This document shows positions 1 through 7,081 of a DNA stretch of 10,690 nucleotides, in pieces. Position numbers and translations under genes: made by a program. The first letter of the stretch is position 1. The number at the start of each line of letters is the position of its first letter. The stretch lies in NCBI GenBank assembly GCA_900542325.1, contig UQMY01000048.1:1-10690 (forward strand). The letters are read 5' to 3'. This DNA comes from an uncultured Collinsella sp. (GTDB lineage: Bacteria > Actinomycetota > Coriobacteriia > Coriobacteriales > Coriobacteriaceae). The notes below the pieces were generated by a model. The model made no database searches. It saw only the letters and a program-made list of their open reading frames with translations, and was not told the DNA's origin.

Positions 1-2
1 GC

Positions 3-57
3 CAGGACTGTCCGAAATAGCGAGTAAAGGTCCGGGGCCTCGCTACGGGACAGCCTG
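3..57. other. Stable inverted repeat (hairpin) downstream of nrdD
   Basis: Three stacked helices form one long hairpin. CAGG at 3-6 pairs with CCTG at 54-57, CTGTCC at 8-13 pairs with GGACAG at 48-53, and TAGCGAG at 18-24 pairs with CTCGCTA at 39-45. One bulged base and a small internal loop interrupt the 17 base pairs. It begins 9 bases past the nrdD stop codon, so it would form at the 3' end of the nrdD transcript. No T-run follows on the minus strand within the window, so it may be a 3'-end stabiliser, a factor-dependent terminator or a processed structure rather than a classic intrinsic terminator. The first 66 bases contain no ATG on the minus strand. Confidence 0.5.
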
Positions 58-66
58 AGATGGTTA

Positions 67-2289
67 TTAGAGATGCAGCACGCGGTCGCGGATCTCCTCG
101 GTTCGACCCTGATTCCAGAACTGGGTACCGATGTAGCCGCACGTACGACGGGCGACGTTCATCTTCTCCTGGTCGCGGTTGCCGCAGCTGGGGCACTCCC
201 ACACCAGCTTGCCGTCATCCTCGACAATCTTGATCTCGCCATCGTAGCCGCACACCTGGCAGTAGTCGCTCTTGGTGTTGAGCTCGGCGTACATGATGTT
301 GTCGTAGATGTACTGCATCACGCGGATGACAGCCTTGAGGTTGTCCTGCATGTTGGGAACCTCGACATAGGAGATGGCACCGCCCGGCGAAAGCTGCTGG
401 AACATGCCCTCGAACTTGAGCTTGTCGAATGCGTCGATCTCCTCGGACACGTGGACGTGGTAACTGTTGGTGATGTAGCCCTTGTCCGTCACGCCTGGGA
501 CGATGCCAAAACGACGCTGTAGGCACTTGGCGAACTTGTAGGTCGTCGACTCAAGCGGGGTCCCGTACAGCGAGAAGTCAATATCGCTTTCTGCCTTCCA
601 CTCGGCGCACTTGTCGTTCATGCGCTGCATGACGGCCATGGCAAAGGGCGTGCCCTCCTTCTCGGTGTGGCTGTGGCCCGTCATGTACTTGACGCACTCA
701 TACAGGCCGGCATAGCCCAGGCTGATGGTGGAGTATCCGCCCACGAGCAGTTTGTCGATCGTCTCGCCCTTCTTCAGACGCGCCAGGGCGCCGTACTGCC
801 AAAGAATCGGTGCGGCGTCCGAAAGCGTACCCATCAGACGCTCATGACGGCACAGCAGGGCGCGATGGCACAGCTCAAGACGCTCGTCGAAGATCTTCCA
901 GAACTTGTCCATGTCCTGATGCGAGCTCAACGCGACATCGGGCAGATTGATGGTCACAACGCCCTGGTTAAAGCGACCGTAGTACTTGGGCTTGTTCGGG
1001 TCATAGTTCAGCGCGTTGGCCACGTTGTTAAATCCGTTACCAGAGCGGTCGGGCGTCAGGAAGCTGCGGCAACCCATGCAGGTATAGCAGTCGCCGTTGC
1101 CCGCGGTCTCGCCCTTCGACAGCTTGAGCTCGCGCATCTTCTTCTCGGAGATGTAGTCGGGCACCATGCGCTTGGCGGTGCACTTCGCAGCCAGCTGAGT
1201 CAGATAGAAGTACGGGGAATCCTCGTAAACGTTATCGTCCTCGAGCACGTAGATAAGCTTGGGGAACGCCGGAGTGATCCACACGCCGGCCTCGTTCTTA
1301 ACGCCCTCATAGCGCTGACGGAGCGTCTCCTCCACAATCATGGCAAGGTCGTGCTTCTCCTGCGCTGAACGAGCCTCGTTGAGATACATGAAGACCGTCA
1401 CGAACGGCGCCTGACCGTTGGTGGTCATAAGGGTCACGACCTGATACTGAATCGTCTGGACGCCGCGACGGATCTCGTCACGCAGACGGTCCTCAACAAC
1501 CTCGCGGACCTTTTCGGGGGATGCGGAAACGCCGAGCTCCTCGAGCTCGCGGGCGACCTCGCCGCGAATCTTTTGACGGCTCACCTCAACAAAGGGGGCG
1601 AGATGGGTCAGCGAGATGGACTGGCCGCCATACTGGGAGGATGCAACCTGGGCGATGATCTGCGTCGCGATGTTGCAGGCCGTCGAGAAGCTGTGCGGCT
1701 TCTCAATCAGCGTACCCGAGATAACAGTACCGTTCTGGAGCATATCTTCCAGGTTCACCAGGTCGCAGTTATGCATGTGCTGGGCAAAGTAGTCGGAATC
1801 GTGGAAGTGGATCAGGCCCTCATTGTGGGCATCCACGATCTCTTGGGGCAGCAGCACACGCTGAGTCAGATCTTTGGAGATCTCGCCGGCCATGTAGTCA
1901 CGCTGGACGGAATTGACGGTCGGGTTCTTGTTGGAGTTCTCCTGCTTGACCTCTTCGTTGTTGCACTCGATGAGCGACAGAATCTTGTCATCGGTCGTGT
2001 TCTTCTGGCGCTTCAGGCTCTGAACATAGCGATAGATGATGTAGTGGCGGGCAACCTCGTAGCAGTCGAGACGCATGATCTCGTCCTCGACCAAATCCTG
2101 GATCTCCTCGACCGAAACGGTGTGTCCGGCATTCTCACATGCCTCGGCAACGTTTTGTGCCGCATAAACCACCTGACGGTCGGTTAGACGAGAGCTCTCC
2201 TCGACCTCCAAGTTTGCGGCGCGGATGGCATTGACGATCTTTTCGATGTCAAAGACGACCTCGGTGCCGCTGCGCTTGATGATCTTCAT
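67..2289 (-). CDS. nrdD: Anaerobic (class III) ribonucleoside-triphosphate reductase, catalytic subunit
   Basis: This glycyl-radical enzyme reduces ribonucleoside triphosphates to deoxyribonucleotides without oxygen, in the cytoplasm. Residues 1-90 form an ATP-cone (starts MKIIKRSGTEVVFDI) that senses ATP/dATP. The catalytic barrel carries the HNCDL cysteine (Cys175) and the CYTCMGC segment (Cys401, 404, 407). The C-terminus holds a zinc site (Cys677, 680, 699, 702) and the radical motif RRTCGYIGTQFWNQGR, with Gly718 as the expected radical residue. At 740 residues it is full length. An in-frame ATG lies 30 bases upstream at 2319. I chose 2289 because an AAAGAGG-type ribosome site sits 7 bases before it and the protein then begins as the family does. 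The enzyme needs the radical-SAM activase NrdG, which is not in the window. Its promoter region carries NrdR-box-like sites at 2515-2562. Confidence 0.96.
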   Translation of the reverse strand: MKIIKRSGTEVVFDIEKIVNAIRAANLEVEESSRLTDRQVVYAAQNVAEACENAGHTVSVEEIQDLVEDEIMRLDCYEVARHYIIYRYVQSLKRQKNTTDDKILSLIECNNEEVKQENSNKNPTVNSVQRDYMAGEISKDLTQRVLLPQEIVDAHNEGLIHFHDSDYFAQHMHNCDLVNLEDMLQNGTVISGTLIEKPHSFSTACNIATQIIAQVASSQYGGQSISLTHLAPFVEVSRQKIRGEVARELEELGVSASPEKVREVVEDRLRDEIRRGVQTIQYQVVTLMTTNGQAPFVTVFMYLNEARSAQEKHDLAMIVEETLRQRYEGVKNEAGVWITPAFPKLIYVLEDDNVYEDSPYFYLTQLAAKCTAKRMVPDYISEKKMRELKLSKGETAGNGDCYTCMGCRSFLTPDRSGNGFNNVANALNYDPNKPKYYGRFNQGVVTINLPDVALSSHQDMDKFWKIFDERLELCHRALLCRHERLMGTLSDAAPILWQYGALARLKKGETIDKLLVGGYSTISLGYAGLYECVKYMTGHSHTEKEGTPFAMAVMQRMNDKCAEWKAESDIDFSLYGTPLESTTYKFAKCLQRRFGIVPGVTDKGYITNSYHVHVSEEIDAFDKLKFEGMFQQLSPGGAISYVEVPNMQDNLKAVIRVMQYIYDNIMYAELNTKSDYCQVCGYDGEIKIVEDDGKLVWECPSCGNRDQEKMNVARRTCGYIGTQFWNQGRTEEIRDRVLHL

Positions 2290-2427
2290 CCTCTTGCCTC
2301 TTTCGCGTCGTAGTCTCATTGCGCTTCAGAGCCAAACGATGCCCGGCAGGGCGTGCCCCTGTCTTGCGGCGCCGTCGCGCAATCTGTGTTCTCGATAAAC
2401 CATATGCCTCCATGCGGACATGCCCAG

Positions 2428-2445
2428 GAGCCGATCAAGCGGCTC
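2428..2445 (-). other. Small perfect hairpin in the nrdD leader
   Basis: GAGCCG (2428-2433) pairs with CGGCTC (2440-2445) across a 6-base loop. It lies inside the roughly 220-base untranslated leader predicted for nrdD. There is no T-run after it, so I see no terminator. The rest of the leader (2290-2510) shows no riboswitch core I can recognise. Confidence 0.35.
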
Positions 2446-2514
2446 AGGGACACGTTCAAAAGAGGCAGTTAAGGTCTTCGTTCTCTGTCCGCCATCTATC
2501 ATACGACAAAGACG

Positions 2515-2530
2515 CATCTATATCCTGTAT
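2515..2530. promoter_or_regulatory. Putative NrdR box, promoter-proximal (weak half of a pair)
   Basis: The sequence catctatatcctgtat matches about 10 of 16 positions of the NrdR-box consensus (acaCwAtATaTwGtgt). It keeps the C and G at positions 4 and 13 and the central AT-rich core. It starts exactly 32 bp from the better box at 2547, about three helical turns, which is the spacing typical of paired NrdR sites. It overlaps the proposed -10 element of nrdD. Alone it would not be convincing; the spacing is what supports it. Confidence 0.5.
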
Positions 2531-2546
2531 TCTTTTTTTAGATCAA
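2517..2546 (-). promoter_or_regulatory. Probable nrdD promoter
   Basis: Read on the minus strand, TTGATC (2541-2546) could serve as the -35 and TATAGA (2517-2522) as the -10, separated by an 18-base A-rich spacer. Transcription would start near 2510 and give a leader of about 220 bases. One NrdR-like box abuts the -35 and the other covers the -10, an arrangement suited to repression. The start site is inferred, not seen. Confidence 0.45.
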
Positions 2547-2562
2547 ACACAACATATAGTGT
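2547..2562. promoter_or_regulatory. NrdR box upstream of nrdD (strong)
   Basis: ACACAACATATAGTGT agrees with the NrdR-box consensus acaCwAtATaTwGtgt at 15 of 16 positions. NrdR is the Zn-ribbon/ATP-cone repressor that controls ribonucleotide reductase genes across bacteria. The site lies about 260 bases upstream of the nrdD start codon, next to the proposed -35 element. Together with the weaker copy 32 bp away, it makes NrdR control of this gene likely. Confidence 0.75.
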
Positions 2563-2763
2563 TTTAGCAGGTCAAAGCAATTGGTCATTTTGCAGACACA
2601 TAAATTATGAGGGGCTCTTGGCAAGTCGGTAAAACGTTACCAACACGGCTACCTGCATGGCAGTTATAAAACCCCCTTAGTCAAGCCGCCGACAAATCCT
2701 ACCAAAACCAAGCCGCTCACGCCAAAAGAATCCAAAAGATTATGCTTGACCAACATGTTGCGG
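2563..2763. other. Intergenic stretch without a gene
   Basis: This A+T-richer stretch lies between the nrdD promoter and the hairpin that ends the acyl operon. I see no open frame with a credible ribosome site and no RNA gene. A short interrupted palindrome, GGTAAAACGTTACC at 2628-2641, is the only small structure noted, and nothing supports a function for it. Confidence 0.5.
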
Positions 2764-2843
2764 TCGAATGCCGACGGACGGAGTGACAGGACTGCAAACG
2801 CTCGGAAGACTGCAGCCCCGGCACCCCGTCCGCCGGCATTCGA
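2764..2843. other. Long imperfect hairpin after the acyl operon
   Basis: TCGAATGCCG (2764-2773) pairs with CGGCATTCGA (2834-2843). After an A/C mismatch, CGGACGG (2775-2781) pairs with CCGTCCG (2826-2832). After a second A/C mismatch, GTG (2783-2785) pairs with CAC (2822-2824). The apical part holds a further 5-bp helix, CTGCA/TGCAG (2792-2796/2811-2815). It begins 11 bases beyond the stop of the last operon gene, so it should cap that mRNA. No T-run follows on the minus strand. It could be a 3' stabiliser, a factor-dependent terminator or an unrecognised repeat element. Confidence 0.5.
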
Positions 2844-2854
2844 TAGGCGAGGAA

Positions 2855-3325
2855 CTATTTCTTCTCTTCGCGAGCTACCATGCGGCCGAGAGCCGCTGTA
2901 AAGGGATCGAGCAGCACGCCGGCGATAACCACAAAAGCCCACCCCTTTGTGACAAGACCTGCCCAACGCGCGAAGAACGTACGGCCTTCAATCGTTCCGA
3001 ATCCTCCCCGGAAGGCAATCTCGCCAAAACCGATTACCATAAAAAGGAGCGTGGCACCGATGACCGTACCGGCGATCTTGTGTGACGCACTCCCCCGCTC
3101 AAAACCAAAAAAGTCCAGGCACATACCAACCGTTTTGCCAAACAGCGGGAGTGCGCTCAGAACCTCGGCGATCACCGTGGCCACGATGAGTTGTCCCCAA
3201 AAGCCCGTGGGGCTCGTCAGATCCAAGCCGGGCGCCCCTTCAATGATGGGGAGAAACGCGCAGAGCAATAGCGGGTTAAAGAAGCCGTTGAGAATACCGG
3301 TAACGCGGTTGACAGGTAACTTCAT
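2855..3325 (-). CDS. Small four-helix integral membrane protein, function unknown
   Basis: The 156-residue protein has four hydrophobic segments at about residues 10-30, 43-63, 83-103 and 121-141, and a charged C-terminal tail ending AREEKK. The two halves look alike: each has a helix rich in Gly and Phe followed by an F(W/F)..W/Q...A.A-type helix. This suggests an internal duplication of a two-helix unit, faintly like DUF2798 proteins, but I do not claim membership. The frame stays open further upstream, but that part is low-complexity and Arg/Ser/Pro rich and overlaps the transporter gene. I start at the ATG with GAAAGG about 9 bases before it. The gene is last in the acyl operon, 100 bases after the MFS gene with a hairpin between them. 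It may be a partner of that transporter; this is inference from position. Confidence 0.7.
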   Translation of the reverse strand: MKLPVNRVTGILNGFFNPLLLCAFLPIIEGAPGLDLTSPTGFWGQLIVATVIAEVLSALPLFGKTVGMCLDFFGFERGSASHKIAGTVIGATLLFMVIGFGEIAFRGGFGTIEGRTFFARWAGLVTKGWAFVVIAGVLLDPFTAALGRMVAREEKK

Positions 3326-3349
3326 AGCCGTAAGCCTTTCAAAGTCATT

Positions 3350-3385
3350 GATAGAAAGAGGGCCGCCGGCATATGTCGGCGGCCC
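3350..3385 (-). terminator. Intercistronic hairpin with T-rich tail between MFS and small membrane protein genes
   Basis: GGGCCGCCG (3360-3368) pairs perfectly with CGGCGGCCC (3377-3385). On the minus strand the stem is followed by TCTTTCTATC. The tail is interrupted, so partial termination or protection of the upstream mRNA end is more likely than a full stop, given the same-strand gene that follows 34 bases later. Confidence 0.55.
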
Positions 3386-3425
3386 CGATAAAACATGATG
3401 TGCGGCAAAGCAACTACTCGAACGG

Positions 3426-4625
3426 CTACTCCGCCTCGCCGCCGGCCGCCATCTTCTCGGCCTCGGCAAGCTGGGCCGGGGTGAGTTTGCGATACTTGAT
3501 GGCGCCAAAGACGACACAAGCCGCACAGACGATCATGCCGGCGATGAACTTCTGGTCAATCGTCGCACCAAACGGCGACGTCACGGCCTCAAACACAATG
3601 GGAGACAGTGCCATGCCAAAGTTGATGCCGGCCATGCCAATGGCAAGGTTAAACGCACGTCCCTCGGGGGCAGAGTTGCCGGCGGCAAAATTGCCCTCCA
3701 GCGGCACGTAGGTCTCCTTGCCTAGCGCAACGACAAAGCCCGCAACGCACAGCACCATAAAGGCGGGCGCAACCAGCGTCAGGCCCAGGCCAACGAGCGT
3801 CACGCCCCACGCAATCGGCATAGCCAGGTTCTTAAACTTGGCAAACAGCGGACCGACCAAAAGACCAGCCGCAATACCGGCAACGGTCATAACGGTAGAG
3901 GCAAGACCGGCCTCCACGGTACCGCCAAAGCCGCGACCCACAACAAGCAGCGAAACGTTGGAGCTGAAGAGCTGGAACGTGAGTACGAACACAAAGCTCA
4001 TGAGCGTGATAATCGCGACCTCTTTAGGCATATTGGCAAACACATTGACCTTGCGTTTGGGCTCAAGATGACCCTCGGGAAGACAAACAGCCTCAATCAC
4101 GATGAAAATGATCATGATGAAGTACGCCGCATAGCTATGAAACCATTCGGCGGAACCCAAAATACCGGACACCATGGTCCAGATAATGCCGCCAAGAGCA
4201 ACAAAGGTGGAGTAGATGCCCATGACAAACGAACGCTGCTTTCCGCCAAAGTAATCCGCGATAAGAGCGTCCGTTGAATTCTGCACGGCGCCGAGACCAA
4301 GGCCCATGACAGCAGAAGCCGCTAAGACTTGGCCGAGCGAGTCGTGGAACACCAGCACCGAGACGCCTGCCAGCATCACGATAACGTGACCGACGAGCGT
4401 CGTCTTCTTCTTGGACACGCGCGAAGCGAGCTGGGAAGACACGAGCATGGCGGACAGCGCCATCATCAACGGGATGATGCCGATAATCATCTGAACGGCA
4501 GCGATGTTCTCGTTGGGAAACGCCGCCGCGACAGAGGCCACGATGGGGACGGGCACCAACATGCCCATAATGCACATGGCGGCAGCATAAATGCCCACCA
4601 GGTACTTGATCTTGCTTTTATCCAT
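3426..4625 (-). CDS. Major facilitator superfamily transporter
   Basis: The protein has 399 residues in two six-helix halves joined by a basic cytoplasmic loop (about residues 195-215, LEPKRKVNVFANMPKE). The loop after helix 2 (SSQLASRVSKKKT) is a degenerate form of the MFS motif A. The N-terminus is short, MDKSKIKYLVGIYAAAMC, running straight into helix 1, and the C-terminal tail KLTPAQLAEAEK is cytoplasmic. AAGGATGGATC precedes the ATG, giving a good ribosome site. The gene follows the acylate kinase by 74 bases in the same orientation, so it probably imports the operon's substrate or exports its acid product. The substrate cannot be read from the sequence; a small carboxylate or an acylated aromatic would suit the neighbours. 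Family assignment is firm, specificity is open. Confidence 0.9.
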   Translation of the reverse strand: MDKSKIKYLVGIYAAAMCIMGMLVPVPIVASVAAAFPNENIAAVQMIIGIIPLMMALSAMLVSSQLASRVSKKKTTLVGHVIVMLAGVSVLVFHDSLGQVLAASAVMGLGLGAVQNSTDALIADYFGGKQRSFVMGIYSTFVALGGIIWTMVSGILGSAEWFHSYAAYFIMIIFIVIEAVCLPEGHLEPKRKVNVFANMPKEVAIITLMSFVFVLTFQLFSSNVSLLVVGRGFGGTVEAGLASTVMTVAGIAAGLLVGPLFAKFKNLAMPIAWGVTLVGLGLTLVAPAFMVLCVAGFVVALGKETYVPLEGNFAAGNSAPEGRAFNLAIGMAGINFGMALSPIVFEAVTSPFGATIDQKFIAGMIVCAACVVFGAIKYRKLTPAQLAEAEKMAAGGEAE

Positions 4626-4642
4626 GATCCATCCTTACACTT

Positions 4643-4683
4643 AAAGAAAAGGGTCGGAGCGGCCAGGCATCACCAGCGGCCGC
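4643..4683 (-). terminator. Intercistronic hairpin with T-rich tail between kinase and MFS genes
   Basis: GCGGCC (4659-4664) pairs with GGCCGC (4678-4683), with a further GG/CC pairing inside. On the minus strand a T-rich tail (CCCTTTTCTTT, to about 4643) follows a few bases later. It sits between co-directional genes of one operon and may reduce read-through into the transporter gene. Confidence 0.45.
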
Positions 4684-4699
4684 CCCAAACACAGCACTA

Positions 4700-5812
4700 T
4701 TAGTCGTTGAATCCGGTGAACACGGGTTCTCCGCTGTACACGAGCGCTTCCTCGACACCATCGAGCACGCGGCAAGCGCCAGACGCCATCGCCTCGAGCT
4801 CAAACTCGCCGGGATAAGCCGACACGGGGGCGATCCAAGAGCAGCATTCCTCAATCGAGGCAACGAGCTCCTTGCTGTGGACCATGCCACCTCCGAGCAA
4901 GATGCCGTCGACGTCGCCCTTCAGCACACAGGCCATCTCGCCAATCCACTTGCAGATTTGGTAAACCATTGCATCCCAGGCGCGAGCTGCAGCCTTATCG
5001 CCCGCAGCGGCACGCTCGCACACCTCGATGGCATCGGAGGTACCCAAAAGATCGACAAAACCGCCGGTCTTCATGCAATGGGCACGGGCGACATCAAGGC
5101 CGTGTTCCGCGGTGTACTTTGCGACCTCGATCGCGGGAACCGATCCGCAGCGCGTCGGTGCCATGGGGCCCTCGCCGCCGACGATGTCGTTGCCGTCCAC
5201 CATCTTGCCCTTAAGATGAGCCGAGATAGAGATGCCGCCGCCGATATGGCAAACGATGAAGTTGCACTCATCATAGGGGCGACCGAGCTTTGCCGCATGG
5301 CGGATGGCGGTCTCTTTGAGATTAAGGGCGTGCAGATGCACGTTTCGATACACGCCCTTAATGCCCGTCATACGTGCGAGGTCGCACAGCTCGTCAGTAT
5401 CGGGAGGATTCACCACAAAGGCGGGCTTGCCACATTTCACGGCAAATTCGTAGGCAATCTGGGGTCCCAGCTGCGCCGGGTGTTGAATGCCATTTGCGCC
5501 AACGCGAGCATGCTCGAGCATGACCTCATTGATGGCATACGTACCACCGGGCAGCGAAAGCAAGCCACCGCCGCGACCGACAAAAGCATCAAAGACCTCG
5601 AGCTTTAGGCCCGCCTCCTCCAGTGCCCCGAGAATCAGATCGCAGCGATACGGCATCTGAGCCGAAACCCCGTCGAACTGGGCAAGGTCCTTCGCATCGT
5701 GCGCAACGTTCTTACTGAGCTTGCACTCATCGCCCTCAAAAACGCCCACCTTCGTGGAAGTGGAACCCGGGTTGATTACCAGGATGCGCCAGGGAGTCTT
5801 TTTATCGGACAT
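4700..5812 (-). CDS. buk: Acylate kinase of the butyrate kinase type
   Basis: It belongs to the acetokinase family, which interconverts acyl phosphate + ADP and free acid + ATP. The N-terminal phosphate-binding motif LVINPGSTSTKVGVF (residues 11-25) is of butyrate-kinase rather than acetate-kinase form (which would read NCGSSSLK). HPAQLG (111-116), HLHALN (159-164) and the adenosine-loop segment CHIGGGISISAH (188-199) followed by GEGPMAP also fit Buk. At 370 residues it is slightly longer than usual Buk (about 355). The VDVNNALDG stretch of typical Buk reads VDGNDIVGG here, so chain-length preference may differ. An AAGGAGG ribosome site stands 9 bases before the ATG, only 3 bases separate it from the acyltransferase gene, and the two are surely co-translated. 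True substrate could be butyrate, a branched-chain acid, propionate or something larger. Confidence 0.82.
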   Translation of the reverse strand: MSDKKTPWRILVINPGSTSTKVGVFEGDECKLSKNVAHDAKDLAQFDGVSAQMPYRCDLILGALEEAGLKLEVFDAFVGRGGGLLSLPGGTYAINEVMLEHARVGANGIQHPAQLGPQIAYEFAVKCGKPAFVVNPPDTDELCDLARMTGIKGVYRNVHLHALNLKETAIRHAAKLGRPYDECNFIVCHIGGGISISAHLKGKMVDGNDIVGGEGPMAPTRCGSVPAIEVAKYTAEHGLDVARAHCMKTGGFVDLLGTSDAIEVCERAAAGDKAAARAWDAMVYQICKWIGEMACVLKGDVDGILLGGGMVHSKELVASIEECCSWIAPVSAYPGEFELEAMASGACRVLDGVEEALVYSGEPVFTGFND

Positions 5813-5815
5813 ACC

Positions 5816-6823
5816 TTAAGCCTCCTTAAGCGCCTGAGCGCGCACGCAGCTCATCACCACGTTGCCGACGATCTCATCGACGGGCGCAGAGCGCGAGCAA
5901 TCGCACACGATCTTCTTGAAGCCCTGAAGCATGGGACCGTAAGCATTGGCGCCGGTCAGATTCTGGATGATCTTGACGCCGATATTGCCCACGTTGATAT
6001 CGGGCCAGATGACCACGTTGGCTTGGCCCGCAACAGCGGACTCACGATGCACCTTCTTGGCCGCAACCTTGGGGTTAATTGCCGAATCAAACTGGAACTC
6101 GCCGTCGATGGCAAGATCGGGACGGCGATCGTTGGCAATCTCGCGAGCACGGCGCACTTTGTCGACAAGTTCATTGTCCATCGAACCGTCAGTCGAATGC
6201 GAAAGCAACGCGCAACGGATATCCCATCCGGTCAGAGAGCGCACCGTCTCGCTCGACGAAATCGCGATCGAGGCAAGCTCCTCGCTCGTGGGGTCAACGC
6301 AAACGGCAGAATCGCCAAAAGCCAAAAGGCCACCTTCGCCGCCGTTCCAGTTGGGAATGTCGGCGATACCGCACGAGCTCACAGTGTCCACCCCGTCAGC
6401 AAGACCGACGATGGCCTGACCCGCCAGGATGATATCGCCCGTAGCGTTATCGATACCGGCGAACATAACGTCGACATCGCCGAGCACCTGCAAAATCAGG
6501 GCGCGCTCAAGCGGACGCGTCATACGGCGCGCAGCGCCCTTGGGCTTAAACTTGCAATCCGGATGAGAAAGGTAGCGCTCGCAACAAGCGGCGTTCGCCT
6601 CCTCGTCGGTCACATCGACAATCTCGATGCCGTCAAGGGAGATACCACGCTCGTCGGCAAGCTCCTTGAGCTTACCGCCGTCGCCAACCAGCACGCATTC
6701 GGCAAGATGCTCGGCGGCGATCTTTGCGACCGCCTGCATCATGGTCTCGTTTTCGCCCTCGGGAAAAGCAACGCGCATAGGCTTGGCGGCAGCCTGCTCG
6801 CGCAGGGTCTGCATCAGGTCCAT
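5816..6823 (-). CDS. pta: Phosphate acyltransferase (Pta/Ptb family)
   Basis: The enzyme transfers an acyl group between a thioester carrier and inorganic phosphate. Family marks are FPEGEN (20-25), LLSHSTDGS (206-214), IDGEFQFDSA (239-248) and the active-site stretch VAGQANVVIWPDINVGNIG (264-282), then GPMLQGF and a degenerate SR. The 335 residues equal the size of single-domain phosphate acetyltransferase, larger than typical Ptb (about 300). The middle segment GIDNATGDIILAGQ (123-136) differs from the usual Pta sequence, so the acyl pocket may be altered. Its ATG is 5 bases past the ACP stop, and its GGAG ribosome site lies inside the ACP gene, implying translational coupling. The partner downstream is a Buk-type kinase, so acyl phosphate is very probably handed to it. 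An in-frame ATG at codon 4 is an alternative start. Confidence 0.85.
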   Translation of the reverse strand: MDLMQTLREQAAAKPMRVAFPEGENETMMQAVAKIAAEHLAECVLVGDGGKLKELADERGISLDGIEIVDVTDEEANAACCERYLSHPDCKFKPKGAARRMTRPLERALILQVLGDVDVMFAGIDNATGDIILAGQAIVGLADGVDTVSSCGIADIPNWNGGEGGLLAFGDSAVCVDPTSEELASIAISSSETVRSLTGWDIRCALLSHSTDGSMDNELVDKVRRAREIANDRRPDLAIDGEFQFDSAINPKVAAKKVHRESAVAGQANVVIWPDINVGNIGVKIIQNLTGANAYGPMLQGFKKIVCDCSRSAPVDEIVGNVVMSCVRAQALKEA

Positions 6824-6828
6824 GGCAG

Positions 6829-7062
6829 TTACTCCATCTCTTCGGCAGTGCGCTCGATAAGCTCGCCGATGGTCTTCATGACCATGACCTCGCGAACGGG
6901 AACCTCGGCATCGAGCTCGTTCTCGATCATGGACGTCAGGGCGATCATCTTCATCGAGCCCTTGCCCAGGGTCTCGAACGTCGTCTCGGGGATCACATCG
7001 CCGTCATAGTTGTAGGCGGACTTGGCAAAATCGCAGATCTGCTGAGTGAGTTCTTCGTTCAT
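6829..7062 (-). CDS. Stand-alone acyl carrier protein
   Basis: A 77-residue acidic protein with the size and helical pattern of an ACP. The phosphopantetheine attachment region is TLGKGSMKMIAL, with Ser36 the expected modified residue. The usual G-x-D-S-L motif reads G-K-G-S-M: the Asp before Ser, normally important for housekeeping AcpS recognition, is a Gly. This points to a specialised carrier rather than the fatty-acid ACP. Helix III and the terminal helix (TIGELIERTAEEM) look intact. AGAAAGG lies 8 bases before the ATG. It follows the DUF35 gene after a hairpin-containing gap of 105 bases and overlaps the ribosome site of the acyltransferase gene. The Sfp-type phosphopantetheinyl transferase at 9883-10521 is the obvious candidate for loading it. 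Family call is confident, acyl cargo unknown. Confidence 0.88.
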   Translation of the reverse strand: MNEELTQQICDFAKSAYNYDGDVIPETTFETLGKGSMKMIALTSMIENELDAEVPVREVMVMKTIGELIERTAEEME

Positions 7063-7081
7063 GGCAAAGCCTTTCTAAGAT

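Noticed and set aside
2290..2510. Cobalamin or other riboswitch in the nrdD leader
   Set aside because: I looked for conserved cores because reductase genes can be riboswitch-controlled, but only small unrelated stems are visible.
2326..2517. 63-codon open frame on the minus strand in the nrdD leader
   Set aside because: Its ATG falls within the proposed -10 element, it lacks a ribosome site and its product has no recognisable feature.
2628..2641. GGTAAAACGTTACC as a LacI-type operator
   Set aside because: The symmetry is interrupted and not centred on CG as LacI-family sites are, and no nearby promoter or regulator gene supports it.
3326..3526. N-terminal extension of the small membrane protein
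   Set aside because: The 67 extra residues are Arg/Ser/Pro rich, overlap the end of the MFS gene in another frame, and run through the intercistronic hairpin.
5699..7009. Long open frame on the plus strand opposite the kinase, acyltransferase and ACP genes (436 codons)
   Set aside because: It is the antiparallel shadow of GC-rich genes: it crosses three convincing genes, has low-complexity composition and no family motif or ribosome site.
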